From positions 166,551,220-166,615,219 of the forward strand of contig CM077162.1 in NCBI GenBank assembly GCA_039583875.1: a DNA stretch of 64,000 nucleotides, given 5' to 3'. The position numbers and the translations under genes were made by a program. The stretch comes from Platanthera guangdongensis (lineage: Eukaryota; Streptophyta; Magnoliopsida; Asparagales; Orchidaceae). Of this stretch, positions 44,421 through 53,976 are shown piece by piece. Positions within the stretch are counted from its first letter, which is position 1. Every line of letters starts with the position of its first letter. A model generated the notes under the pieces. It was not told the DNA's origin. It did no database searches and was given only the letters and a program-made list of their open reading frames with translations.

Positions 44421-46507
44421 TGTTGGGTACATTGGTTTAAATGTACCTGATTTGAAGAAGCCTCACCCAACTCAATGATATACATCAAAATGTATTTGAT
44501 GTATTTTGAGTTACTTGTGCAGGTTAAGTATTTGCAGGAATAAAGAAGAAAAGTTTCTAAGTCCATGTGTCGACACCCAGAGGGAAAGTGTCGACACTTA
44601 AGAAGACTAGTGTCGACACCCAGATAAGCAGTGTCGACACTTGGAGTCATTGTGTCGACACCAGAGATGCAGAGTCGACACCAGACAGAAAGTGTCGACA
44701 CAAGGAGCTGCGTCGACACTCAATGAAGTAAAGCCAGTTAAGCTGTGTCGACACTTAACAGTTGTGTCGACACCCAGTGAAGCTGTGTCTACAACAGAAA
44801 GTGTCGACACTTGGAGCTGTGTCGACACTCAGCAAAAGTCAGCACTTGAAGTAAGTGTCGACACTCAGAATAATGTGTCGACACACAACAGAAGAGTCAG
44901 CACTTGAAGTAAGTGTCGACACTCAGAACAATGTGTCGACACACAACAGAAGAGTCAGCACTTGAAGTAAGTGTCGACACCCAGAACAATGTGTCGACAC
45001 TCAGCTGAAGACTCTACACTTGAGGAAAGTGTCGACACATGGAGCTGTGTCGACACTTAGCAAAGAACAGTAAGATTAACAAAATATTCTAAGTACAAGT
45101 GTCGACACTATAGGAATGTGTCGACACTCAGCTGAAGTCTCAACAGAAGAATCAAGTGTCGACACAAGGAGCTGTGTCGACACTCAACAAGTATCTACAC
45201 TGAAGACATGTGTCGACACCAAGAAGCAGTGTCGACACTTAACAGATTCAACACATGAAGATGTGTCGACATAAAGGAGATGTGTCGACACTTAGAAGAA
45301 TTCAGCAAAACACTGAAGTACAAGTACTTGTGTCGACACACATTATCAGTGTCGACACATAAAGAAGAAATTGTGTCGAGATAAAGAATCAACAACCCAA
45401 GGAGTTGTGTCGACACCTTGTAGGCTAGTGTCGACACTTAGACATCTTGTGCCGACACTTGGACTATAAGTGTCGACACTTAAAGACAGAAAGTCTCGAC
45501 ACTTACAGACAGTTAGAGAATTTTTAAGAACTGACTGGATGACTTGACAGCTGCCGTTCCAGCCGGTCTACAACACCTGTCAGAGATGTCAGAATTCAGT
45601 TATGAACCGGACCAGCCGGTTACCATGAAGAAGGCCTATAAATAGGCTCATACAGAGGTTAAGTAAGGGGTTGATATATAGTAGTTCACAGAGTTGTTCA
45701 AGTTATTGATCAAGTATCAAAACAAGAAGATCTAGCTGTCTAAGTGCAGATCTAAGAAGTTGGAGAGAGAGAGCTCCATCCAAGAAATCAGCCGTTGGAC
45801 TAGGCTGAGAAGAAGGGTTCAGATTTATTCTGAATTCTAAGAAGCAGAGATCAAGGATCAACTGCAGAAGGAGTCAATCTTATTGAGTTCTACTTTCAAG
45901 AAGCTTTGAAGAAAGCTAAGTCAGATTGAGTCCAGCTGAGTTTTTCCAAGAACTCATCAAGAAGCTCACAACTTATCTCTCTTTCATCAAAGTTGTTGAG
46001 TTTATACTTTTTGTATACATTTTATCTTGTAGGATCCTTTGGATCTGAGTCTTGTAAGCCTGTAATTATAAAGGCTGAGTGTAGGGCTTGAGAGCCTGAG
46101 TGTAGGAGAGTGAAATCTCTGAGTGTAGGCCTTGGTGGCTGAGTGTAGGCCTTTGGGGCTGAGTGTAGGCCTTTGTGGCTGAGTGTAGGCTTTGTGGTAA
46201 AGATGAGTTGTAGGGCCTTGGGCCTGAGGTGTAGGAACCAGTTTGGGTTCTGAGACAGTGGAGGAGTTTGGCCGAATCTAGTACACTGCTAGATAGGCGA
46301 AGGGGGAAAGTGGATGTACCCAAAGCTTTGGGAACCACTATAAAACTCTGTGTCTGCTGTGATTGTGATTTGCTGTGTATGCTGTGTGTTTGCTGTGATA
46401 AAATAGTTAGAATTCTGTGATATTAACTGATTGCTGCCATAAAAAGTCAAAAAGAATTTGGTCACCTATTCACCCCCCCTCTAGGTGTTTAGGTACTATA
46501 TCTTTCA
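44421..46507 (+). repeat. 3' LTR of V
   Basis: 2087 bp, same layout as the 5' LTR, about 98.3% identical by eye; followed by TSD ACAGT. Confidence 0.95.
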
Positions 46508-46542
46508 ACAGTTCACAGGAATGAGAGTTATATGAGAAATCT

Positions 46543-46686
46543 ATGACCAAGAGAAGACTATATGACAGAGAATTTGAGAGAAATAACCCTGCTCCTCCTC
46601 CAAGACCTCCTAAGTACTACCCCAAGCCTTACAACTATCAGAGGAGACAACAAGAGAAGCAAGACAGGCAGCACCACCAAGTCTAA
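46543..46686 (+). pseudogene. S aORF, C-terminal end after the V insertion
   Basis: Frame reading MTKRRLYDREFERNNPAPPP then RPPKYYPKPYNYQRRQQEKQ to TAA 46684-46686. Together with 31159-33355 it completes S aORF. The Pro-Lys-Tyr motif matches the tail found beyond the V aORF stop. Confidence 0.7.
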
Positions 46687-46881
46687 GATACAAGGGCATA
46701 TGAGATTGTGGAAATGATTGTTGTAGAGATGACAGTTTTGGATAATCACATTTATATAATTCTAAGTTTTTGATCATATTATCTTGTTTCTAGTCTTATG
46801 CTTGCTTACACTGATTTATCTATATAGCACTTTTTATGTGTATAATTAACCTTAGTGTAAAGGGTTCTGACTTCTACAAAT
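46687..46881. other. S spacer before PPT
   Basis: AT-rich, non-coding, comparable in place with the V spacer. Confidence 0.5.
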
Positions 46882-46891
46882 AGGGGGAGAT
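46882..46891 (+). promoter_or_regulatory. Polypurine tract of S
   Basis: AGGGGGAGAT, identical to those of V and W, immediately before the 3' LTR. Confidence 0.87.
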
Positions 46892-48821
46892 TGTTGGGTA
46901 TTGTATCCACATTAACCCAGATTTGATGAAGTCACCCTTGAAATAAGATGAATTAAGTTGTATTTGATGCTTTGGTTGAGTTATGTGTTTGCAGTACTCT
47001 AATGGCAAGTGTAGACCAATGTCAGTGTACAATGGGTCTCCAGACACAGGAGCATATAATGTAATCCATCATTGTGTGATCCAAGGTATTGACTCATATG
47101 TGGTCTATCTATTGGGATACACTTCATATTCAAGCACTAGGAAAAATTGGAAAAGCCTTGATGCTGGTCTCACCAAAGAGAAGAGAATTCTGTCAAAAAA
47201 AATTTACTAAGTTTTTTACTCAAGTAGTTCTATACCTACTCGAGTGAATAGCTCAGTTTATACTCGAGTAAGGATGATAGATCCCGAGTAGTCAATTTGT
47301 GGCTCTCGAGTAGCTAAGATAACTACTCGAGTAGTTTCCCTCTTACTCTCGGGTTTACAGATTTCCCTCTCCAAATATATTCTAAGTAAATTACTCGAGT
47401 AGTACTTTATAGTACTCGAGTAGTTTATACATTCTGTCTCGAGTAGTTAAGTCATGTACTCGAGTAGTTCATTTACTACACTAGTAGTCCAGTATTTATA
47501 CTCGAGTAACCAGAATTTCTTCCCTAAGAATTTCTCTAAGTCAAGTACTCGAGTAACTATTTCCATATACTCGAGTAGTTCTTATCCTCTCGATTAGTTC
47601 AACTTCACTACTCGAGTAACCCAGAATTCCAGTTCAGAAAATATTCTAAGTCCCTGACTCGAGTAGTTCATCTACCACTCGAGTAGCTTATTCTCATTTA
47701 CTTGAGTAGTATTTCTTATACTCGAGTAGTCTAACTCCACTTCACGTGTAATTCCTTAAGTACTCGAGTAAGTCTTTTTGGTACTGAAGTAACTGATCAA
47801 CTTCTAAATTTTCTTCAAGATTATACTCGAGTAGTTCTCTTCAGGTTACTCGAGTAACTGTCTCTAAGTACTCGAGTAGTTATTTTCATCTCTCTCGAGT
47901 AGTTATATAAAGTTTTCGAGTAGTTTCTTCAGCCCACTCGAGTAGTTTGATAAATTACTCGAGTAGTTATTTCTTCACTCAAGTATGTCTCTTTAGTTTT
48001 TCTGAAAATTTCGTTAAGTCCAGTTTAACAGATTCTTTAATGAGCCTTGACGTGATTGGTCCACGTGTCCCTCATTATGAATTAATTATGACAGATTATC
48101 ACCGATCCTATATAAGGTCTTGTCAAACCCTAAGAAGAATAATTAGAAGTTTTTCTAGCCAATTATTTCCAAGTTTTTTGTTCCTCTCTCTCTCTCTCCA
48201 AGAAGCCGCCGCCGCCAATTCTCATCCGGCTAGGGTTTTCATTTTTAGAGGATTCAGATTAAGAAGATTTTACAGATCGAGATTGTCGCACAACTCGTCA
48301 TCTTTTATTCGATCGTGTAAAGTCAAGAAGATTCAGAGTTGATCTTGCTGAGATTTTCTTCACCTCTCTGATAAAGCCGAAAAGTCTAGAAGAAGAAGAT
48401 CTAGGCCGATTCTTGCAGATCTAACAGAGATTCTTTGTTTGTATTTCATACACATTTTATTTCATTATTGTAGGAGAATTTTTCTCCGAGTGTAGGAGCT
48501 TTTGACTCAGAGATTGTAGGAAGTTTCATCTTCCGAGTGTAGATCCGCTTTGTGGATCGAGATTGTAGGAACGTTGTTACGAGGCGTAGGATTGGTTTTT
48601 CAATCCGAGATAGTGGAGTAGCCGAGTCTAGTTTATTGCTAGATCTGTGAGGGAAAGTGGATGTACCCAAGATTGGGGAACCACTATAAATCTTGCTTCA
48701 TCTATGATTGATTGGTAGATAGTTCTGTGCTAGATCTAAATTTTTCATTCCGCAAAAAAGACGCACATCTCACCTATTTACCCCCATCTAGGTGATTTAG
48801 GCAGACAACTAATAACTTTCA
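46892..48821 (+). repeat. 3' LTR of S
   Basis: 1930 bp. TACTCGAGTA array at about 47217-47980, promoter at 48054-48117, hairpin cluster at about 48474-48690. Differs from the 5' LTR in about one base in 15 over the first 335 bp, plus small indels. Confidence 0.93.
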
Positions 48822-48840
48822 TCTATTGAGTTATCCAAGC

Positions 48841-51143
48841 ATGAACAAGGTCAAGGATTTTGCAAAGCTTCCTCTGTGCACAAAGACCAACTTTCCCATG
48901 TGGAAAGAAAGGATTAAGTTTTTCATGGAAACCGTGGATACAAGGATCTTCATGATTGTTGAAGAAGGTCCTTATGTTCCCATGACCGTTTCCACTATTG
49001 ATCCTACAAAGAAAGTTCCTAAGAAATTAATGGATCTTGATAAAGATGAGATTGCACTTGACTCGTTGGACAAGAAAACTAAAAATATTATAGTATGTGC
49101 AGTCAATGATTCTATGCTGCAAAATTTGATTCGCTGCCAATCTGCTAAGGAAATGTGGCAGTCTCTTATTATCTTGATGGAAGGCACTGAAGAAGTTTGG
49201 GATGATAGAAGATCCCTTCTAAATCAGAAATATGAATTATTCCGACAAGGATCAAAGGATTCAATTGCAGATACCTTTGAAAGTTTCTTCAAGATTGTTA
49301 ACGGCGTAAGAGTATATGGTCGGGTCTTCATAAATGGAGAGCTGAATGATAGGTTTCTAATGTCCCTGACTAATGAATGGGTCAACAAAGTCCGTGCTAT
49401 CCAGGAGTCGGGCAAGTTGGCAGAGACTGACCCTCAGAATCTCTTCGGAAAGCTGATGTCATAGGAGCTGCAAATCAATTCTATAAAAGCCGAAGATGAG
49501 AAGAGCCGGTTCTCATCCAAGGAGAAGTCTGTCGCACTGAAGGCAGATAGCTCAAGGAAAGCCAAAGCTGCATCACCTGCTCCTACAAAGGAAGATAGTG
49601 AAGAAGAAACTTCAGAGCCAAGCACCTCAGGCTCAGAATTATCTGAAGGAGAGTTTTCTCTACTCTCAAGGAAGTTCAAAAAATTCTTGAACAAAAAGAA
49701 GCAATGGAGATGCAAAGATGCCTCGCACAGAAGATCACGTCATGATGGTGATCGACACAAGAAAGGCTCAAGTAGCCAAGACAGGTATAATACTAAACAG
49801 AATAAACATATTTCTTCTGACATCATTTGCTATTGTTGTAATAAGCCATGTCACATCATCGCTGATTGCCCTCAGAAGAAGGAGGGTGAAAAGAGAGAGA
49901 AAAATAAATCTTTATATAATAAGAAGAGAACTAAAAGAAGCCTCGTAGCCAAGAAGGGAAAGACTCTTAGCGACTCTGACTCATCTGAGTCAAGTGAAGA
50001 AGAGGAAGCCTACTTTGGGCTAATGACACAAACTGATGATGAACAAGAACCCCAGTTCACTAGGAAGGTAAATTCTCATACTCCTCTTTTTGAATCAGAT
50101 GCTTCTAATCATGATCATGAAGACAGATCTTCTAACGATGAGTCTGAACTCATGGCTCAATATAAAGAGTTGATCAAGGCTTACGACAAATGTCAAAAAG
50201 TCGTGAAAACTTAGGCCAATGAGATAAAGTCTCTCAAGGCTGAAGAGAGCACTCTGAGAGAGGAAGTCGCTAAGATGGACTCACTAAGAGAGAACTATAA
50301 TACTGCTATAGAAGAGTATAATAAGGCTCTCGAGCACCTAGAACTGAAGGAGAAGATCATCAAAGCATTGGAAGAACAACTTGCTGCGGAAAAGAAACTT
50401 GTTGAAAGTTTCTCAAATCCCAAGACCGTGCTTCCTTTCGTTGCTGAATTCTCAGCTCAGGCCAAAGGTGCTGGCCTAGGCCATGTTGATGCTCCTAGTA
50501 AATCTTCTAGGATAAATAAGGATCAAAGGAAGAATAAGGCCTCTAAGAAGGCTTTGTCCAAGGAGAAGGGGAAAGCTCCTCAAGATCAGACTTCATTTAA
50601 GAAAGTTATATTTCCAACGAACGAGTTTGATCTTGACTCGTCCTACGGTCACTCTGCTAGGCCTACTTATGTAGAGCCCAAGTCTCGTTACCAAGGATGG
50701 ACCCGTCCCCGAAACTTTGGCGAAAGTGCCTTCAAGGCACCTTATTAAGAGATTACTCTTCAGAGCTATGACCCTTATAATCATGGTCATAGCATCAAGA
50801 AGGCACCAAAAGTAAAGCCATTGTGGAAAAGCCTCTTAAGGAGAAGAAGTCATGTGATTGCCGTCACCATGAAGCTTCTTCCTCAAAGACTGTTGCCCAT
50901 GCTAGACCACACTCTCAAATGGTCAAGCAGGAGAATTTTAGGCAAAGATACAACATGTTTGACTGTTGGTGCTGCAACAAAACTGGTCACTTTGCCATTG
51001 ATTACTAGTTTAATTCCAGAAATTATGTACCTCCTCAAGTTAGAAATGTGAGAAAGACCACTCACGATGTTAATACACATAGGGGGAGTGTTCTAACTAG
51101 AGACCAAGGACCCAAACGAGTTTGAGTTCCTAAGGCAAACTGA
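48841..51143 (+). pseudogene. gag: T gag
   Basis: ATG 48841 opens MNKVKDFAKLPLCTKTNFPM directly after the S insertion site, so S landed 14 bp upstream of the start codon. Capsid-like domain, LAETDPQNLFGKLM segment, first zinc knuckle (CYCCNKPCHIIADC, Gly replaced by Cys), acidic stretch, coiled coil (50215-50440), conserved FKKVIFPTNEFD and FGESAFKAPY segments, second knuckle (CWCCNKTGHFAIDY, last Cys lost). TAG at 49462-49464 and 50212-50214, TAA at 50746-50748, then a frameshift near 50820. The frame ends at PKAN, TGA 51141-51143. Confidence 0.85.
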
Positions 51144-51150
51144 TTTGTGA

Positions 51151-52256
51151 TTGCAGGTATGTCCAACGGCCACCAAAACTCCTATCTGGTATTTGGACAG
51201 TGGATGCTCTCGGCATATAACTGGGACAAGAAGCCTTCTCCAGAATTATTCTCCAGTCATGAACGGGCCAAAGGTCATCTTTGGAGGTTCCGACAGAGGA
51301 ATTACTAAAGGCTATGGTATGATTACTAACAGTAGTGTATCCTTCTCAGATATGGCTTATGTTGAAGGATTGGAACACAATCTTATATGCATAAGCTAGC
51401 TCTGCGATAAAGGATATGTAGTTGAATTTCACGTAGATAATTGCTTGATAAAATCGATTGACAATACGGAAATGATTCTATCAGGCACACGTAGTAGAAA
51501 CAAATTTTGTTTAAATTTCATTTGCATAGACTCTTCTACACCAGTGTGCTTTTTGGCTAAAGATAGTGCGTCTCTTGGTGACCAATGACACAAGAGAATA
51601 TCACATATTAATTTCAAAACTATTAATAAATTATTTTCACTTAATTTACTATGTGATGCCCCAAATGTCAAGTGCTCTAAAGATAGACCTTGTCACGCAT
51701 GTGTAAAAGACAAGCAAACAAGGGCTACCTTTAAAAGCATTATTGGCAAAGATTCTAATAGATGTTTACATCTACTTCATATGGACTTGTTCGGTCCACT
51801 GTAAGTTAGAAGGTTGGGAGGTAAGGACTATATATTGGTTATTGTTGATGATTACTAGCGCTTTGCATGGGTGTTCTTTCTAAAACACAAGTCAGATACC
51901 TTCAATATATTTACTAACTTCGTCAGGCATATCCAGAATGAATACAACTGTTCCGTAGTCAAAATCAGAAGTGACAATAGAACAGAGTTCAAGTCTGGGG
52001 CCATGACAGAATTTTGTGAAAGCCTAGGTATCTTTCATGAGTTTTCCTCTCCTCATACTCCTCAGCAAAATGGAGTAGCGAAGAGAAGGAATATAACACT
52101 CATAGAGGCCTGCATGACCATGTTGAGTGATGCCTCACTTCTAGAATACTTCTGGGCTGAAGCCGTCAACATTGCATGTCACGTGCAAAATCGAGCCCTC
52201 ATAAACAAGAACCACAATAAGACACCTTACGAGCTTCTAAAGGGCATCAAACCGAC
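51151..52256 (+). pseudogene. pol: T pol, protease and integrase (before W)
   Basis: QVCPTATKTPIWYLDSGCSR (protease Asp), VAYVEGLEHNLICIS-like segment, pre-integrase zinc region and integrase core (HMDLFGPL, VVKIRSDNRTEF, SSPHTPQQNGVAKR, where the catalytic Glu is now Lys). Stops at 51397-51399 (TAG), about 51587 (TGA), 51802-51804 (TAA) and 51856-51858 (TAG). W interrupts after LLKGIKPT. Confidence 0.85.
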
Positions 52257-52588
52257 TGTTGGGTATTGTATCCACAATGTACCTGATTTGAAGAAGCCCC
52301 TGGACAAGCTAAGGTCAATAGACTATGTATTTGATAAACTCTTTTAAGTTGTGCTTGCAGTTCCTCCACGCTAAGTGCACACCAATGTCAGGGTGCAGTA
52401 GGTCAATATACACGGGTCTGCACGAAGTAATCCCTCGTTGAGTAGATCAGTGTGTTGGCCTATGTGTACTCTCTCTATTGGAGTGCACTTACTTTCAAGT
52501 ACAGGGCCGTTCATATGCAAGAGAAGACAAGGAGCATGGAGGATCAAGGAGCAGCTCCTGGGTGGAAGACGAAAATTCGTCCAAGGCA

Positions 52589-52905
52589 AATTCGACGAGA
52601 ATCACCAAGTGATTCTCGCCGATTCGGCGAGAATCACTAGTGATTCTCGCCGAATCGACAAGAATCATTAGTGATTCTCGCTGACTCCTTCTGGCCACCT
52701 CAAAATGGTGCCAAGTAAGATTCGGCGAGAATCACTAGTAATTCCCGCCGAACCAGTGGCCAAGCAGCCCATGTATACAAAGTAAAATTCGTTGAGAATC
52801 AATAAGTGATTCGACGAGAATCACAAACGATTCTCGACGAATCGACGAGAATCACTTGGTGATTCTCGCCGATTCATCAAGAATCGCCTGCGATTCTCGC
52901 CGATT
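52589..52905. promoter_or_regulatory. W LTR palindrome cluster, CGGCGAGAATC type
   Basis: About 14 copies of CGAGAATCA or its complement TGATTCTCG in alternating orientation, forming nested dyads with cores TCGnCGA and CTAG. The 3' LTR copy is at 60073-60388. Confidence 0.9.
52620..52657. repeat. 38-bp perfect palindrome in W LTR
   Basis: Arms CGATTCGGCGAGAATCACT and its exact complement meet at a central CTAG with no loop. The 3' LTR copy (60104-60141) has one mismatch. Confidence 0.92.
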
Positions 52906-53027
52906 TTTCCTTGGCGTTTTCTTTGGAATTTCCTGAACCGGATTCTGCCGCTGTTAATTTCCTGGACCGGGATTTGGGGATTTCTTTTGTGGGTCCCACA
53001 AACGGTCATATTGGAAAACTTCTACAG

Positions 53028-53037
53028 TATTTATATA
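53028..53037 (+). promoter_or_regulatory. W LTR TATA-like box
   Basis: TATTTATATA, about 120 bp downstream of the palindrome cluster; same site in the 3' LTR at 60512-60521. Confidence 0.6.
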
Positions 53038-53553
53038 CAGGTATTTTGAATGGAATACCCACGAAGAAAGAAGCCGAGTGAGTAAAACCCTAAAATCGCA
53101 AACTCTTTCCGCCGCCGCCATCGCGCTCGGGCAAATACGTCGCCGTTGCTGATCGTTCCTCTTCCCGATCTCCGGCGACAGAAGCTTAGCAAAGCTTGCG
53201 TCTCACGTGTCTATCCAGAGATCTCTTGTCTCACGATTTGTTGACCGGGAAAAACTCCCCCGTCCGAATCGATCGAGACGACCGATCCTAGAGTGACCGT
53301 TGGTAGACCTAGTTTGCTTCGCAAAGAAGTTTGGATCTCAAAGCACTGCAGCAGCGCACCTTCGTTGCCGCCGACTCCGAACCAAGCCGCCGCTCGGATT
53401 GCCGCCGCCGGTTCCGGGAGATCCTCTCCAAGAGAGACCAAGGTTGTAGACTCTTCATCGACTTCAAGATCACGTCGTCGAACAAGAGGAACACCGTAGT
53501 CTCCAAAAGAAGTTTGTATCATGCATACATCCTATATTTAATTTCGTTGTAAA

Positions 53554-53746
53554 GGAACGTTTGTTCCGTATTGTTAAGGGTTGGGTGCAACCCGTTTTGT
53601 GGGAGTGTTGACTCTCATGTGTGGAAGGGCTCCTTCCGTTAGTGAAGGGATTGGATTTCAATCCCGTTGGAGAAGTGACCGAGTCGTCCCTTGTTGGGGA
53701 GATAGGTCGAAGGGGGAAAGTGGATGTACCCAAGTCGGGGAACCAC
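53554..53746 (+). other. W leader: five tandem mini-hairpins and terminal hairpin
   Basis: GGAAC/GTTCC (53554-53567), GGGTT/AACCC (53578-53593), GGGAG/CTCTC (53601-53616), GGAAGG/CCTTCC (53623-53637), GGGATT/AATCCC (53647-53665), at about 24-nt spacing. Then the GTGGATGTACCC...GGGGAACCAC hairpin at 53720-53746. Same position and period as in S and V; stems are different. Confidence 0.78.
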
Positions 53747-53886
53747 TATAAATTTGCTGTGTATTCTGTGTGCTGTGCTTATTGTTTTTATTGTGCAGGT
53801 ACATCCGTAAATTCCGCAAAAGAACCACACGTCACCTATTCCCCCCCCCATAGGTGCACATAGCTGACACTAAGTGGACTTTCAAG

Positions 53887-53898
53887 TGGTATCAGAGG
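53887..53898 (+). promoter_or_regulatory. Primer-binding site of W
   Basis: TGGTATCAGAGG, two bases after the LTR end. Confidence 0.87.
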
Positions 53899-53976
53899 CA
53901 GGTTACTCATCAATAAGGTTAACACCTTGAGTTGAATCCTGCCCCTAGTGTCAAAAGAAGAAGACAAATATCTACT

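Larger units (their letters stand above)
33356..46507 (+). mobile_element. V: young Sirevirus element with intact gag and intact aORF
   Basis: 13,152 bp with LTRs of 2088 and 2087 bp, TSD ACAGT on both sides (33351-33355 and 46508-46512), PBS and PPT. Layout: LTR, gag (35585-37591), pol (37607-40764, broken), second palindrome array, TATA box, aORF (41277-43880), PPT, LTR. About 35 LTR differences (1.7%) by eye. Inserted in S aORF. The size, long gag with two zinc knuckles, extra ORF and LTR palindromes fit the Sirevirus (SIRE/Maximus) lineage. Confidence 0.95.
22040..48821 (+). mobile_element. S: Sirevirus element with aORF, split by V and a solo LTR
   Basis: LTRs 22040-23985 and 46892-48821 with TSD TCTAT (22035-22039 and 48822-48826). 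Interior: PBS, gag, pol, a second motif array, and aORF. It contains the solo LTR 27366-28411 and element V 33356-46507. Without the inserts S is about 12.6 kb. The LTRs differ by roughly 6% in the 335 bp I compared, making it clearly older than V, as nesting requires. Coding parts carry many stops and shifts. Confidence 0.93.
52257..53884 (+). repeat. 5' LTR of W
   Basis: 1628 bp, TGTTGGGTATTGTATCC...GTGGACTTTCA. Conserved 5' arm, GATTCTCG palindrome cluster, TATA-like box, Pro/Arg-coding-like GC-rich leader, hairpin cluster. Confidence 0.95.

Noticed and set aside
53293..53499. Overlapping Ser/Arg/Ala-rich ORFs on both strands in the W LTR, repeated in the 3' LTR
   Set aside because: GC-rich leader sequence gives open frames on both strands; no domain, and duplicated only as part of the LTR.
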